Shown: positions 48,421 to 63,032 of the stretch, piece after piece | Position numbering within the stretch: the stretch's first letter is position 1 | How the letters are laid out: each line of letters begins with the position of its first letter | Assembly: GCA_002205965.3 (NCBI GenBank) | Contig: NADL03000217.1 | Span: 1-64,000, forward strand | Length of the DNA stretch: 64,000 nucleotides | Direction of reading: 5' to 3' | From: Kappaphycus alvarezii | Taxonomy: Eukaryota > Rhodophyta > Florideophyceae > Gigartinales > Solieriaceae | Notes under the pieces: model-generated | What the model was told of the DNA's origin: nothing | The model's input: the letters and a program-made list of their open reading frames with translations, nothing else | The model's database searches: none | Made by a program: the position numbers and the translations under genes

Positions 48421-50035
48421 TAATGGGAATCGGAGAGGGTGAAGGACTTTGCTGGACGGATGAAGTTGCGGGCTTGGCTACCCAGAATTTACTCGGAACT
48501 CTAAAATCCTGGCCTTAAGTACAACCTACAACTACTTTCTAACTCACTGCGTCCACTAACAGAATCCCACAAACTGAGCCATTTGAGAGGATTTCAAGAT
48601 CTTGGCCCGGTGATAACAGTCATTAGGGGCAAATTTGGAACACAAATTTGTGTAAATAGGTTGGCCCAATACACACATCAATACAGTACCTTATTTTGCA
48701 GACTTACCGGAAACGAATTCCCTTGTGCCAAAATAACGGACTCAATCCGTCATACGTAAAATAGAATCACATAACTGATTTTTGGATGCAGTCGGTCCAA
48801 TCTTCATCATAATTACAAACCTCATACATATGATGGAATCACATAACTGATTTTTGGATGCAGTTGTACACACCAATATCATAACTAGAAACCACATACG
48901 TATGATGGAATCACATAACTGATTTTTGGATGCAGTTGTACAAACCAATATCATAACTAGAAACCACATACATATGATGGAATCACATAACTGATTTTTG
49001 GATGCAGCTGGATAAAACCGTAATCATAACTAGAAACCTCATACATATGATGGAATCACATAACTGATTTTTGGATGCAGTTGTAAAACCAATCATAACT
49101 AGAAACCTCATACATATGATGGAATCACATAACTGATTTTTGGAAACAAACCAATATCATAACTAGAAACCACATACGTATGATGGAATCACATAACTGA
49201 TTTTTGGATGCAGCTGGATAAAACCCGTAATCATAACTAGAAACCTCATACATATGATGAATCACATAACTGATTTTTGGATGCAGCTTGTACAAATCCG
49301 TAATCATAACTAGAAACCATACATATGATGAATCACATAACTGATTTTTTGGATGCAGTGTAAAACCAATATCATAACTAGAAACCACATACGTATGATG
49401 GAATCACATAACTGATTTTTGGATGCAGCTGGATAAAATCCGTAATCATAACTAGAAACCTCATACATATGATGGAATCACATAACTGATTTTTGGATGC
49501 AGCTGGATAAAACCCTTAATCATAACTAGAATCCCATACATAATATAAATCAAATACCTCTTTCTAGCAGTCATGACAGTATTGCCATAATTGATTCCTA
49601 CTGTACAAACTCAGGTATAGTAAGGAGTACAGTACTTGGTATATTACGATGTACAGTGCGAAGTACAGTTCCTCATTTGGCACTAGTACAGTACGTGTAC
49701 AACACTGCACAAAAAGGTTTCTTCTCTTAGCTGTACCACGTGTACATCACATACACAACTGCCACCACGTACACGTGTACATAGCTTTCCTCAGCATATC
49801 TCTATACAGTATACTCATCATCCACTTATAGTACCCTACCCTACGTAAAATCACCCCATAAACAACATTTTGCCCTCTAAATCGCTGATCTCTCAAATCG
49901 TACTTTCGTCCCTGGGAACTTTGGATTTCTTCCGGAATGCCTTAGCGCCCCCCTTCATTCTACACGTGTGCATGTGTACACGTGGAACATGCCTCATGCC
50001 TCTTATGAGGTTTGGCACCGATGTGGGGTCATGTG
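48421..50035 (-). repeat. Array unit 22 (1,615 bp, 11 subrepeats, indel-rich)
   Basis: Matches unit 14 in position and number. Damaged subrepeats near 49080-49370. Confidence 0.85.
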
Positions 50036-51668
50036 TAATGGGAATCGGAGAGGGTGAAGGACTTTGCTGGACGGATGAAGTTGCGGGCTTGGCTACCCAG
50101 AATTTACTCGGAACTCTAAAATCCTGGCCTTAAGTACAACCTACAACTACTTTCTAACTCACTGCGTCCACTAACAGAATCCCACAACTGAGCCATTTGA
50201 GAGGATTTCAAGATCTTGGCCCGGTGATAACAGTCATTAGGGGCAAATTTGGAACACAAATTGTGTAAATAGGTTGGCCCAATACACACATCAATACAGT
50301 ACCTTATTTTGCAGACTTACCGGAAACGAATTCCCTTGTGCCAAAATAACGGACTCAATCCGTCATACGTAAATAGAATCACATAACTGATTTTTGGATG
50401 CAGTCGGTCCAATCTTCATCATAATTACAAACCTCATACATATGATGGAATCACATAACTGATTTTGGATGCAGTTGTACACACACCAATATCATAACTA
50501 GAAACCACAATACGTATGATGGAATCACATAACTGATTTTTGGATGCAGTTGTACAAACCAATATCATAACTAGAAACCTCATACATATGATGGAATCAC
50601 ATAACTGATTTTTGGATGCAGCTGGATAAATCCGTAATCATAACTAGAAACCTCATACATATGATGAAATCACATAACTGATTTTTGGATGCAGTTGTAC
50701 AAACCAATATCATAACTAGAAACCACATACGTATGATGGAATCACATAACTGATTTTTGGATGCAGCTGATAAAACCCGTAATCATAACTAGAAACCTCA
50801 TACATATGATGGAAATCACATAACTGATTTTTGGATGCAGCTGGATAAAATCCGTAATCATAACTAGAAACCTCATACATATGATGAAATCACATACTGA
50901 TTTTTGGATGCAGTTGTTACAAACCAATATCATAACTAGAAACCACATACGTATGATGGAATCACATAACTGATTTTTGGATGCAGCTGGATAAAACCGT
51001 AATCATAACTAGAAACCTCATACATATGATGGAATCACATAACTGATTTTTGGATGCAGCTGGATAAAATCCGTAATCATAACTAGAACCACATACGTAT
51101 GATGGAAATCACATAACTGATTTTTTGGATGCAGCTGGATAAAACCCTTAATCATAACTAGAATCCTCATACATAATATAAAATCAATACCTCTTTCTAG
51201 CAGTCATGACAGTATTGCCTTAATTGATTCCTACTGTACAAACTCAGGTATAGTAAGGAGTACAGTACTTGGTATATTACGATGTACAGTGCGAAGTACA
51301 GTTCCTCATTTGGCACTAGTACAGTACGTGTACAACACTGCACAAAAAGGTTTCTTCTCTTAGCTGTACCACGTGTACATCACATACACAACTGCCACAC
51401 GTACACGTGTACATAGCTTTCCTCAGCATATCTCTCATACAGTATACTCATCATCCACTTATAGTACCCTACCCTACGTAAAATCACCCCATAAACAACA
51501 TTTTGCCCTCTAAAATCGCTGACTCTCAAAATCGTACTTTCGTCCCTGGGAACTTTGGATTTCTTCCGGAATGCCTTAGCGCCCCCCTTCATTCTACACG
51601 TGTGCATGTGTACACGTGGAACATGCCTCATGCCTCTTATGAGGTTTGGAACCGATGTGGGTCATGTG
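50036..51668 (-). repeat. Array unit 23 (1,633 bp, 11 subrepeats)
   Basis: TTTGGAACCGATG and GCCTTAATTG variants, matching unit 15. Several indels. Confidence 0.9.
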
Positions 51669-53002
51669 TAATGGGAATCGGAGAGGGTGAAGGACTTTGC
51701 TGGATGGATGAAGTTGCGGCTTGGCTACCCAGAATTTACTCGGAACTCTAAAATCCTGGCCTTAAGTACAACCTACAACTACTTTCTAACTCACTGCGTC
51801 CACTAACAGAATCCCACAAACTGAGCCATTTGAGAGGATTTCAAGATCTTGGCCCGGTGATAACAGTCATTAGGGGCAAATTTGGAACACAAATTTGTGT
51901 AAATAGGTTGGCCCAATACACACATCAATACAGTACCTTATTTTGCAGACTTACCGGAAACGAATTCCCTTGTGCCAAAATAACGGACTCAATCCGTCAT
52001 ACGTAAAATAGAATCACATAACTGATTTTTGGATGCAGTCGGTCCAATCTTCATCATAATTACGAACCTCATACATATGATGGAATCACATAACTGATTT
52101 TTGGATGCAGTTGTACAACCAATATCATAACTAGAAACCACATACGTATGATGGAATCACATAACTGATTTTTGGATGCAGTGTAAAACCGTAATCATAA
52201 CTAGAAACCATACGTATGATGGAATCACATAACTGATTTTTGGATGCAGTTGTACAAACCAATATCATAACTAGAAACCACATACGTATGATGGAATCAC
52301 ATAACTGATTTTTGGATGCAGTTGTACAAACCAATATCATAACTAGAAACCACATACGTATGATGGAATCACATAACTGATTTTTGGATGCAGCTGGATA
52401 AAATCCGTAATCATAACTAGAAACCTCATACATATGATGAAATCACATAACCGATTTTTGGATGCAGCTGGATAAAACCCTTAATCATAACTAGAATCCT
52501 CATACATAATATAAAATCAAATACCTCTTTCTAGCAGTCATGACAGTATTGCCATAATTGATTCCTACTGTACAAACTCAGGTATAGTAAGGAGTACAGT
52601 ACTTGGTATATTACGATGTACAGTGCGAAGTACAGTTCCTCATTTGGCACTAGTACAGTACGTGTACAACACTGCACAAAAGGTTTCTTCTCTTAGCTGT
52701 ACCACGTGTACATCACATACACAACTGCCACCACGTACACGTGTACATAGCTTTCCTCAGCATATCTCTAATACAGTATACTCATCATCCACTTATAGTA
52801 CCCTACCCTACGTAAAATCACCCCATAAACAACATTTTGCCCTCTAAATCGCTGATCTCTCAAAATCGTACTTTCGTCCCTGGGAACTTTGGATTTCTTC
52901 CGGAATGCCTTAGCGCCCCCTTCATTCTACACGTGTGCATGTGTACACGTGGAACATGCCTCATGCCTCTTATGAGGTTTGGCACCGATGTGGGGTCATG
53001 TG
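51669..53002 (-). repeat. Array unit 24 (1,334 bp, 7 subrepeats)
   Basis: Matches unit 16, including a changed last subrepeat (CATAACCGATTT here, CATAACGATTT there). Confidence 0.9.
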
Positions 53003-54553
53003 TAATGGGAATCGGAGAGGGTGAAGGACTTTGCTGGACGGATGAAGTTGCGGGCTTGGCTACCCAGAATTTACTCGGAACTCTAAAATCCTGGCCTTAA
53101 GTACAACCTACAACTACTTTCTAACTCACTGCGTCCACTAACAGAATCCCACAAACTGAGCCATTTGAGAGGATTTCAAGATCTTGGCCCGGTGATAACA
53201 GTCATTAGGGGCAAATTTGGAACACAAATTTGTGTAAATAGGTTGGCCCAATACACACATCAATACAGTACCTTATTTTGCAGACTTACCGGAAACGAAT
53301 TCCCTTGTGCCAAAATAACGGACTCAATCCGTCATACGTAAAATAGAATCACATAACTGATTTTTGGATGCAGTCGGTCCAATCTTCATCATAATTACGA
53401 ACCTCATACATATGATGGAATCACATAACTGATTTTTGGATGCAGTTGTACAAACCAATATCATAACTAGAAACCACATACGTATGATGGAATCACATAA
53501 CTGATTTTTGGATGCAGTTGTACACGTATCATAACTAGAAACCTCATACATATGATGGAATCACATAACTGATTTTTGGATGCAGCTGGATAAAACCGTA
53601 ATCATAACTAGAAACCTCATACATATGATGAATCACATAACTGATTTTTGGATGCAGTTGTAAAACCAATATCATAACTAGAAACCACATACGTATGATG
53701 GAATCACATAACTGATTTTTGGATGCAGCTGGATAAAACCGTAATCATAACTAGAAACCTCATACATATGATGGAATCACATAACTGATTTTTGGATGCA
53801 GCTGGATAAAATCCGTAATCATAACTAGAAACCTCATACATATGATGAAATCACATAACTGATTTTTGGATGCAGTTGTACAAACCAATATCATAACTAG
53901 AAACCACATACGTATGATGGAATCACATAACTGATTTTTGGATGCAGCTGGATAAAATCCGTAATCATAACTAGAAACCTCATACATATGATGGAATCAC
54001 ATAACTGATTTTTGGATGCAGCTGGATAAAACCCTTAATCATAACTAGAATCCTCATACATAATATAAAATCAAATACCTCTTTCTAGCAGTCATGACAG
54101 TATTGCCATAATTGATTCCTACTGTACAAACTCAGGTATAGTAAGGAGTACAGTACTTGGTATATTACGATGTACAGTGCGAAGTACAGTTCCTCATTTG
54201 GCACTAGTACAGTACGTGTACAACACTGCACAAAAAGGTTTCTTCTCTTAGCTGTACCACGTGTACATCACATACACAACTGCCACCACGTACACGTGTA
54301 CATAGCTTTCCTCAGCATATCTCTCAGTATACTCATCATCCACTTATAGTACCCTACCCTACGTAAAATCACCCATAAACAACATTTTGCCCTCTAAATC
54401 GCTGATCTCTCAAAATCGTACTTTCGTCCCTGGGAACTTTGGATTTCTTCCGGAATGCCTTAGCGCCCCCCTTCATTCTACACGTGTGCATGTGTACACG
54501 TGGAACATGCCTCATGCCTCTTATGAGGTTTGGCACCGATGTGGGGTCATGTG
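53003..54553 (-). repeat. Array unit 25 (1,551 bp, 10 subrepeats)
   Basis: Matches unit 17 in number and place. Confidence 0.9.
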
Positions 54554-56187
54554 TAATGGGAATCGGAGAGGGTGAAGGACTTTGCTGGACGGATGAAGTT
54601 GCGGGCTTGGCTACCCAGAATTTACTCGGAACTCTAAAATCCTGGCCTTAAGTACAACCTACAACTACTTTCTAACTCACTGCGTCCACTAACAGAATCC
54701 CACAAACTGAGCCATTTGAGAGGATTTCAAGATCTTGGCCCGGTGATAACAGTCATTAGGGGCAAATTTGGAACACAAATTTGTGTAAATAGGTTGGCCC
54801 AATACACACATCAATACAGTACCTTATTTTGCAGACTTACCGGAAACGAATTCCCTTGTGCCAAAATAACGGACTCAATCCGTCATACGTAAAATAGAAT
54901 CACATAACTGATTTTTGGATGCAGTCGGTCCAATCTTCATCATAATTACAAACCTCATACATATGATGGAATCACATAACTGATTTTTGGATGCAGTTGT
55001 ACACACCAATATCATAACTAGAAACCACATACGTATGATGGAATCACATAACTGATTTTTGGATGCAGTTGTACAAACCAATATCATAACTAGAAACCTC
55101 ATACATATGATGGAATCACATAACTGATTTTTGGATGCAGCTGGATAAAATCCGTAATCATAACTAGAAACCTCATACATATGATGAAATCACATAACTG
55201 ATTTTTGGATGCAGTTGTACAAACCAATATCATAACTAGAAACCACATACGTATGATGGAATCACATAACTGATTTTTGGATGCAGCTGGATAAAACCCG
55301 TAATCATAACTAGAAACCTCATACATATGATGGAATCACATAACTGATTTTTGGATGCAGCTGGATAAAATCCGTAATCATAACTAGAAACCTCATACAT
55401 ATGATGAAATCACATAACTGATTTTTGGATGCAGTTGTACAAACCAATATCATAACTAGAAACCACATACGTATGATGGAATCACATAACTGATTTTTGG
55501 ATGCAGCTGGATAAAACCGTAATCATAACTAGAAACCTCATACATATGATGGAATCACATAACTGATTTTTGGATGCAGCTGGATAAAATCCGTAATCAT
55601 AACTAGAAACCACATACGTATGATGGAATCACATAACTGATTTTTGGATGCAGCTGGATAAAACCCTTAATCATAACTAGAATCCTCATACATAATATAA
55701 AATCAAATACCTCTTTCTAGCAGTCATGACAGTATTGCCTTAATTGATTCCTACTGTACAAACTCAGGTATAGTAAGGAGTACAGTACTTGGTATATTAC
55801 GATGTACAGTGCGAAGTACAGTTCCTCATTTGGCACTAGTACAGTACGTGTACAACACTGCACAAAAAGGTTTCTTCTCTTAGCTGTACCACGTGTACAT
55901 CACATACACAACTGCCACCACGTACACGTGTACATAGCTTTCCTCAGCATATCTCTCATACAGTATACTCATCATCCACTTATAGTACCCTACCCTACGT
56001 AAAATCACCCCATAAAACATTTTGCCCTCTAAATCGCTGATCTCTCAAAATCGTACTTTCGTCCCTGGGAACTTTGGATTTCTTCCGGAATGCCTTAGCG
56101 CCCCCTTCATTCTACACGTGTGCATGTGTACACGTGGAACATGCCTCATGCCTCTTATGAGGTTTGGAACCGATGTGGGGTCATGTG
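54554..56187 (-). repeat. Array unit 26 (1,634 bp, 11 subrepeats)
   Basis: TTTGGAACCGATG and GCCTTAATTG variants, matching unit 18. Last unit of block 2. Confidence 0.9.
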
Positions 56188-57535
56188 TAATGGGAATCGG
56201 AGAGGGTGAAGGACTTTGCTGGATGGATGAAGTTGCGGGCTTGGCTACCCAGAATTTACTCGGAACTCTAAAATCCTGGCCTTAAGTACAACCTACAACT
56301 ACTTTCTAACTCACTGCGTCCACTAACAGAATCCCACAAACTGAGCCATTTGAGAGGATTTCAAGATCTTGGCCCGGTGATAACAGTCATTAGGGGCAAA
56401 TTTGGAACACAAATTTGTGTAAATAGGTTGGCCCAATACACACATCAATACAGTACCTTATTTTGCAGACTTACCGGAAACGAATTCCCTTGTGCCAAAA
56501 TAACGGACTCAATCCGTCATACGTAAAATAGAATCACATAACTGATTTTTGGATGCAGTCGGTCCAATCTTCATCATAATTACGAACCTCATACATATGA
56601 TGGAATCACATAACTGATTTTTGGATGCAGTTGTACAAACCAATATCATAACTAGAAACCACATACGTATGATGGAATCACATAACTGATTTTTGGATGC
56701 AGTTGTAAAATCCAATCATAACTAGAAACCTCATACATATGATGGAATCACATAACTGATTTTTGGATGCAGTTGTACAAACCAATATCATAACTAGAAA
56801 CCACATACGTATGATGGAATCACATAACTGATTTTTGGATGCAGTTGTACAAACCAATATCATAACTAGAAACCACATACGTATGATGGAATCACATAAC
56901 TGATTTTTGGATGCAGCTGGATAAAATCCGTAATCATAACTAGAAACCTCATACATATGATGAAATCACATAACCGATTTTTGGATGCAGCTGGATAAAA
57001 CCCTTAATCATAACTAGAATCCTCATACATAATATAAAATCAAATACCTCTTTCTAGCAGTCATGACAGTATTGCCTAATTGATTCCTACTGTACAAACT
57101 CAGGTATAGTAAGGAGTACAGTACTTGGTATATTACGATGTACAGTGCGAAGTACAGTTCCTCATTTGGCACTAGTACAGTACGTGTACAACACTGCACA
57201 AAAAGGTTTCTTCTCTTAGCTGTACCACGTGTACATCACATACACAACTGCCACCACGTACACGTGTACATAGCTTTCCTCAGCATATCTCTCATACAGT
57301 ATACTCATCATCCACTTATAGTACCCTACCCTACGTAAAATCACCCCATAAACAACATTTTGCCCTCTAAATCGCTGATCTCTCAAAATCGTACTTTCGT
57401 CCCTGGGAACTTTGGATTTCTTCCGGAATGCCTTAGCGCCCCCTTCATTCTACACGTGTGCATGTGTACACGTGGAACATGCCTCATGCCTCTTATGAGG
57501 TTTGGCACCGATGTGGGGTCATGTGTAATGGGAAT
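56188..57535 (-). repeat. Array unit 27 (1,348 bp, 7 subrepeats)
   Basis: Continues the block pattern (7 subrepeats, CATAACCGATTT as in unit 11). The pattern stops after it. Confidence 0.9.
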
Positions 57536-58866
57536 CGGAGAGGGTGAAGGACTTTGCTGGACGGATGAAGTTGCGGGCTTGGCTACCCAGAATTTACTCG
57601 GAACTCTAAAATCCTGGCCTTAAGTACAACCTACAACTACTTTCTAACTCACTGCGTCCACTAACAGAATCCCACAAACTGAGCCATTTGAGAGGATTTC
57701 AAGATCTTGGCCCGGTGATAACAGTCATTAGGGGCAAATTTGGAACACAAATTTGTGTAAATAGGTTGGCCCAATACACACATCAATACAGTACCTTATT
57801 TTGCAGACTTACCGGAAACGAATTCCCTTGTGCCAAAATAACGGACTCAATCCGTCATACGTAAAATAGAATCACATAACTGATTTTTGGATGCAGTCGG
57901 TCCAATCTTCATCATAATTACGAACTCTACATATGATGGAATCACATAACTGATTTTTGGATGCAGTTGTACAAACCAATATCATAACTAGAAACCACAT
58001 ACGTATGATGGAATCACATAACTGATTTTTGGATGCAGTTGTACAACCAATATCATAACTAGAAACCTCATACATATGATGGAATCACATAACTGATTTT
58101 TGGATGCAGCTGGATAAAATCCGTAATCATAACTAGAAACCTCATACATATGATGAAATCACATAACTGATTTTTGGATGCAGTTGTACAAACCAATATC
58201 ATAACTAGAAACCACATACGTATGATGGAATCACATAACTGATTTTTGGATGCAGCTGGATAAAATCCGTAATCATGACTAGAAACCTCATACATATGAT
58301 GAAATCACATAACTGATTTTTGGATGCAGCTGGATAAAACCCTTAATCATAACTAGAATCCTCATACATAATATAAAATCAAATACCTCTTTCTAGCAGT
58401 CATGACAGTATTGCCATAATTGATTCCTACTGTACAAACTCAGGTATAGTAAGGAGTACAGTACTTGGTATATTACGATGTACAGTGCGAAGTACAGTTC
58501 CTCATTTGGCACTAGTACAGTACGTGTACAACACTGCACAAAAAGGTTTCTTCTCTTAGCTGTACCACGTGTACATCACATACACAACTGCCACCACGTA
58601 CACGTGTACATAGCTTTCCTCAGCATATCTCTCATACAGTACACTCATCATCCACTTATAGTACCCTACCCTACGTAAAATCACCCCATAAACAACATTT
58701 TGCCCTCTAAATCGCTGATCTCTCAAAATCGTACTTTCGTCCCTGGGAACTTTGGATTTCTTCCGGAATGCCTTAGCGCCCCCCTTCATTCTACACGTGT
58801 GCATGTGTACACGTGGAACATGCCTCATGCCTCTTATGAGGTTTGGCACCGATGTGGGGTCATGTG
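57536..58866 (-). repeat. Array unit 28 (1,331 bp, 7 subrepeats)
   Basis: First of a local group (units 28-31) carrying AATCATGACTAG. Confidence 0.9.
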
Positions 58867-60207
58867 TAATGGGAATCGGAGAGGGTGAAGGACTTTGCTG
58901 GATGGATGAAGTTGCGGGCTTGGCTACCCAGAATTTACTCGGAACTCTAAAATCCTGGCCTTAAGTACAACCTACAACTACTTTCTAACTCACTGCGTCC
59001 ACTAACAGAATCCCACAAACTGAGCCATTTGAGAGGATTTCAAGATCTTGGCCCGGTGATAACAGTCATTAGGGGCAAATTTGGAACACAAATTTGTGTA
59101 AATAGGTTGGCCCAATACACACATCAATACAGTACCTTATTTTGCAGACTTACCGGAAACGAATTCCCTTGTGCCAAAATAACGGACTCAATCCGTCATA
59201 CGTAAAATAGAATCACATAACTGATTTTTGGATGCAGTCGGTCCAATCTTCATCATAATTACGAACCTCATACATATGATGGAATCACATAACTGATTTT
59301 TGGATGCAGTTGTACAAACCAATATCATAACTAGAAACCACATACGTATGATGGAATCACATAACTGATTTTTGGATGCAGTTGTACACACCAATATCAT
59401 AACTAGAAACCTCATACATATGATGGAATCACATAACTGATTTTTGGATGCAGCTGGATAAAATCCGTAATCATAACTAGAAACCTCATACATATGATGA
59501 AATCACATAACTGATTTTTGGATGCAGTTGTACAAACCAATATCATAACTAGAAACCACATACGTATGATGGAATCACATAACTGATTTTTGGATGCAGC
59601 TGGATAAAATCCGTAATCATGACTAGAAACCTCATACATATGATGAAATCACATAACTGATTTTTGGATGCAGCTGGATAAAACCCTTAATCATAACTAG
59701 AATCCTCATACATAATATAAAATCAAATACCTCTTTCTAGCAGTCATGACAGTATTGCCATAATTGATTCCTACTGTACAAACTCAGGTATAGTAAGGAG
59801 TACAGTACTTGGTATATTACGATGTACAGTGCGAAGTACAGTTCCTCATTTGGCACTAGTACAGTACGTGTACAACACTGCACAAAAAGGTTTCTTCTCT
59901 TAGCTGTACCACGTGTACATCACATACACAACTGCCACCACGTACACGTGTACATAGCTTTCCTCAGCATATCTCTCATACAGTATACTCATCATCCACT
60001 TATAGTACCCTACCCTACGTAAAATCACCCCATAAACAACATTTTGCCCTCTAAATCGCTGATCTCTCAAAATCGTACTTTCGTCCCTGGGAACTTTGGA
60101 TTTCTTCCGGAATGCCTTAGCGCCCCCCATTCTACACGTGTGCATGTGTACACGTGGAACATGCCTCATGCCTCTTATGAGGTTTGGCACCGATGTGGGG
60201 TCATGTG
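58867..60207 (-). repeat. Array unit 29 (1,341 bp, 7 subrepeats)
   Basis: AATCATGACTAG group; very similar to unit 28. Confidence 0.9.
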
Positions 60208-61620
60208 TAATGGGAATCGGAGAGGGTGAAGGACTTTGCTGGATGGATGAAGTTGCGGGCTTGGCTACCCAGAATTTACTCGGAACTCTAAAATCCTGGC
60301 CTTAAGTACAACCTACAACTACTTTCTAACTCACTGCGTCCACTAACAGAATCCCACAAACTGAGCCATTTGAGCGGATTTCAAGATCTTGGCCCGGTGA
60401 TAACAGTCATTAGGGGCAAATTTGGAACACAAATTTGTGTAAATAGGTTGGCCCAATACACACATCAATACAGTACCTTATTTTGCAGACTTACCGGAAA
60501 CGAATTCCCTTGTGCCAAAATAACGGACTCAATCCGTCATACGTAAAATAGAATCACATAACTGATTTTTGGATGCAGTCGGTCCAATCTTCATCATAAT
60601 TACGAACCTCATACATATGATGGAATCACATAACTGATTTTTGGATGCAGTTATACAAACCAATATCAAACTAGAAACCACATACGTATGATGGAATCAC
60701 ATAACTGATTTTTGGATGCAGTTGTACACAACCAATATCATAACTAGAAACCACATACGTATGATGGAATCACATAACTGATTTTTGGATGCAGTTGTAC
60801 ACACCAATATCATAACTAGAAACCTCATACATATGATGGAATCACATAACTGATTTTTGGATGCAGCTGGATAAAATCCGTAATCATAACTAGAAACCTC
60901 ATACATATGATGAAATCACATAACTGATTTTTGGATGCAGTTGTACAAACCAATATCATAACTAGAAACCACATACGTATGATGGAATCACATAACTGAT
61001 TTTTGGATGCAGCTGGATAAAATCCGTAATCATGACTAGAAACCTCATACATATGATGAAATCACATAACTGATTTTTGGATGCAGCTGGATAAAACCTT
61101 AATCATAACTAGAATCCTCATACATAATATAATCAAATACCTCTTTCTAGCAGTCATGACAGTATTGCCATAATTGATTCCTACTGTACAAACTCAGGTA
61201 TAGTAAGGAGTACAGTACTTGGTATATTACGATGTACAGTGCGAAGTACAGTTCCTCATTTGGCACTAGTACAGTACGTGTACAACACTGCACAAAAAGG
61301 TTTCTTCTCTTAGCTGTACCACGTGTACATCACATACACAACTGCCACCACGTACACGTGTACATAGCTTTCCTCAGCATATCTCTCATACAGTATACTC
61401 ATCATCCACTTATAGTACCCTACCCTACGTAAAATCACCCCATAAACAACATTTTGCCCTCTAAATCGCTGATCTCTCAAAATCGTACTTTCGTCCCTGG
61501 GAACTTTGGATTTCTTCCGGAATGCCTTAGCGCCCCCCTTCATTCTACACGTGTGCATGTGTACACGTGGAACATGCCTCATGCCTCTTATGAGGTTTGG
61601 CACCGATGTGGGGTCATGTG
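60208..61620 (-). repeat. Array unit 30 (1,413 bp, 8 subrepeats)
   Basis: Has the private variant CAGTTATACAAACC, shared only with unit 31. Confidence 0.9.
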
Positions 61621-63032
61621 TAATGGGAATCGGAGAGGGTGAAGGACTTTGCTGGATGGATGAAGTTGCGGGCTTGGCTACCCAGAATTTACTCGGAACT
61701 CTAAAATCCTGGCCTTAAGTACAACCTACAACTACTTTCTAACTCACTGCGTCCACTAACAGAATCCCACAAACTGAGCCATTTGAGCGGATTTCAAGAT
61801 CTTGGCCCGGTGATAACAGTCATTAGGGGCAAATTTGGAACACAAATTTGTGTAAATAGGTTGGCCCAATACACACATCAATACAGTACCTTATTTTGCA
61901 GACTTACCGGAAACGAATTCCCTTGTGCCAAAATAACGGACTCAATCCGTCATACGTAAAATAGAATCACATAACTGATTTTTGGATGCAGTCGGTCCAA
62001 TCTTCATCATAATTACGAACCTCATACATATGATGGAATCACATAACTGATTTTTGGATGCAGTTATACAAACCAATATCATAACTAGAAACCACATACG
62101 TATGATGGAATCACATAACTGATTTTTGGATGCAGTTGTACAAACCAATATCATAACTAGAAACCACATACGTATGATGGAATCACATAACTGATTTTTG
62201 GATGCAGTTGTACACACCAATATCATAACTAGAAACCTCATACATATGATGGAATCACATAACTGATTTTTGGATGCAGCTGGATAAAATCCGTAATCAT
62301 AACTAGAAACCTCATACATATGATGAAATCACATAACTGATTTTTGGATGCAGTTGTACAAACCAATATCATAACTAGAAACCACATACGTATGATGGAA
62401 TCACATAACTGATTTTTGGATGCAGCTGGATAAAATCCGTAATCATGACTAGAAACCTCATACATATGATGAAATCACATAACTGATTTTTGGATGCAGC
62501 TGGATAAAACCCTTAATCATAACTAGAATCCTCATACATAATATAAAATCAAATACCTCTTTCTAGCAGTCATGACAGTATTGCCATAATTGATTCCTAC
62601 TGTACAAACTCAGGTATAGTAAGGAGTACAGTACTTGGTATATTACGATGTACAGTGCGAAGTACAGTTCCTCATTTGGCACTAGTACAGTACGTGTACA
62701 ACACTGCACAAAAAGGTTTCTTCTCTTAGCTGTACCACGTGTACATCACATACACAACTGCCACCACGTACACGTGTACATAGCTTTCCTCAGCATATCT
62801 CTCATACAGTATACTCATCATCCACTTATAGTACCCTACCCTACGTAAAATCACCCATAAACAACATTTGCCCTCTAAATCGCTGATCTCTCAAATCGTA
62901 CTTTCGTCCCTGGGAACTTTGGATTTCTTCCGGAATGCCTTAGCGCCCCCCTTCATTCTACACGTGTGCATGTGTACACGTGGAACATGCCTCATGCCTT
63001 TATGAGGTTTGGCACCGATGTGGGGTCATGTG
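61621..63032 (-). repeat. Array unit 31 (1,412 bp, 8 subrepeats)
   Basis: Near-duplicate of unit 30 with the same private CAGTTATACAAACC variant, so a recent duplication. Confidence 0.9.
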
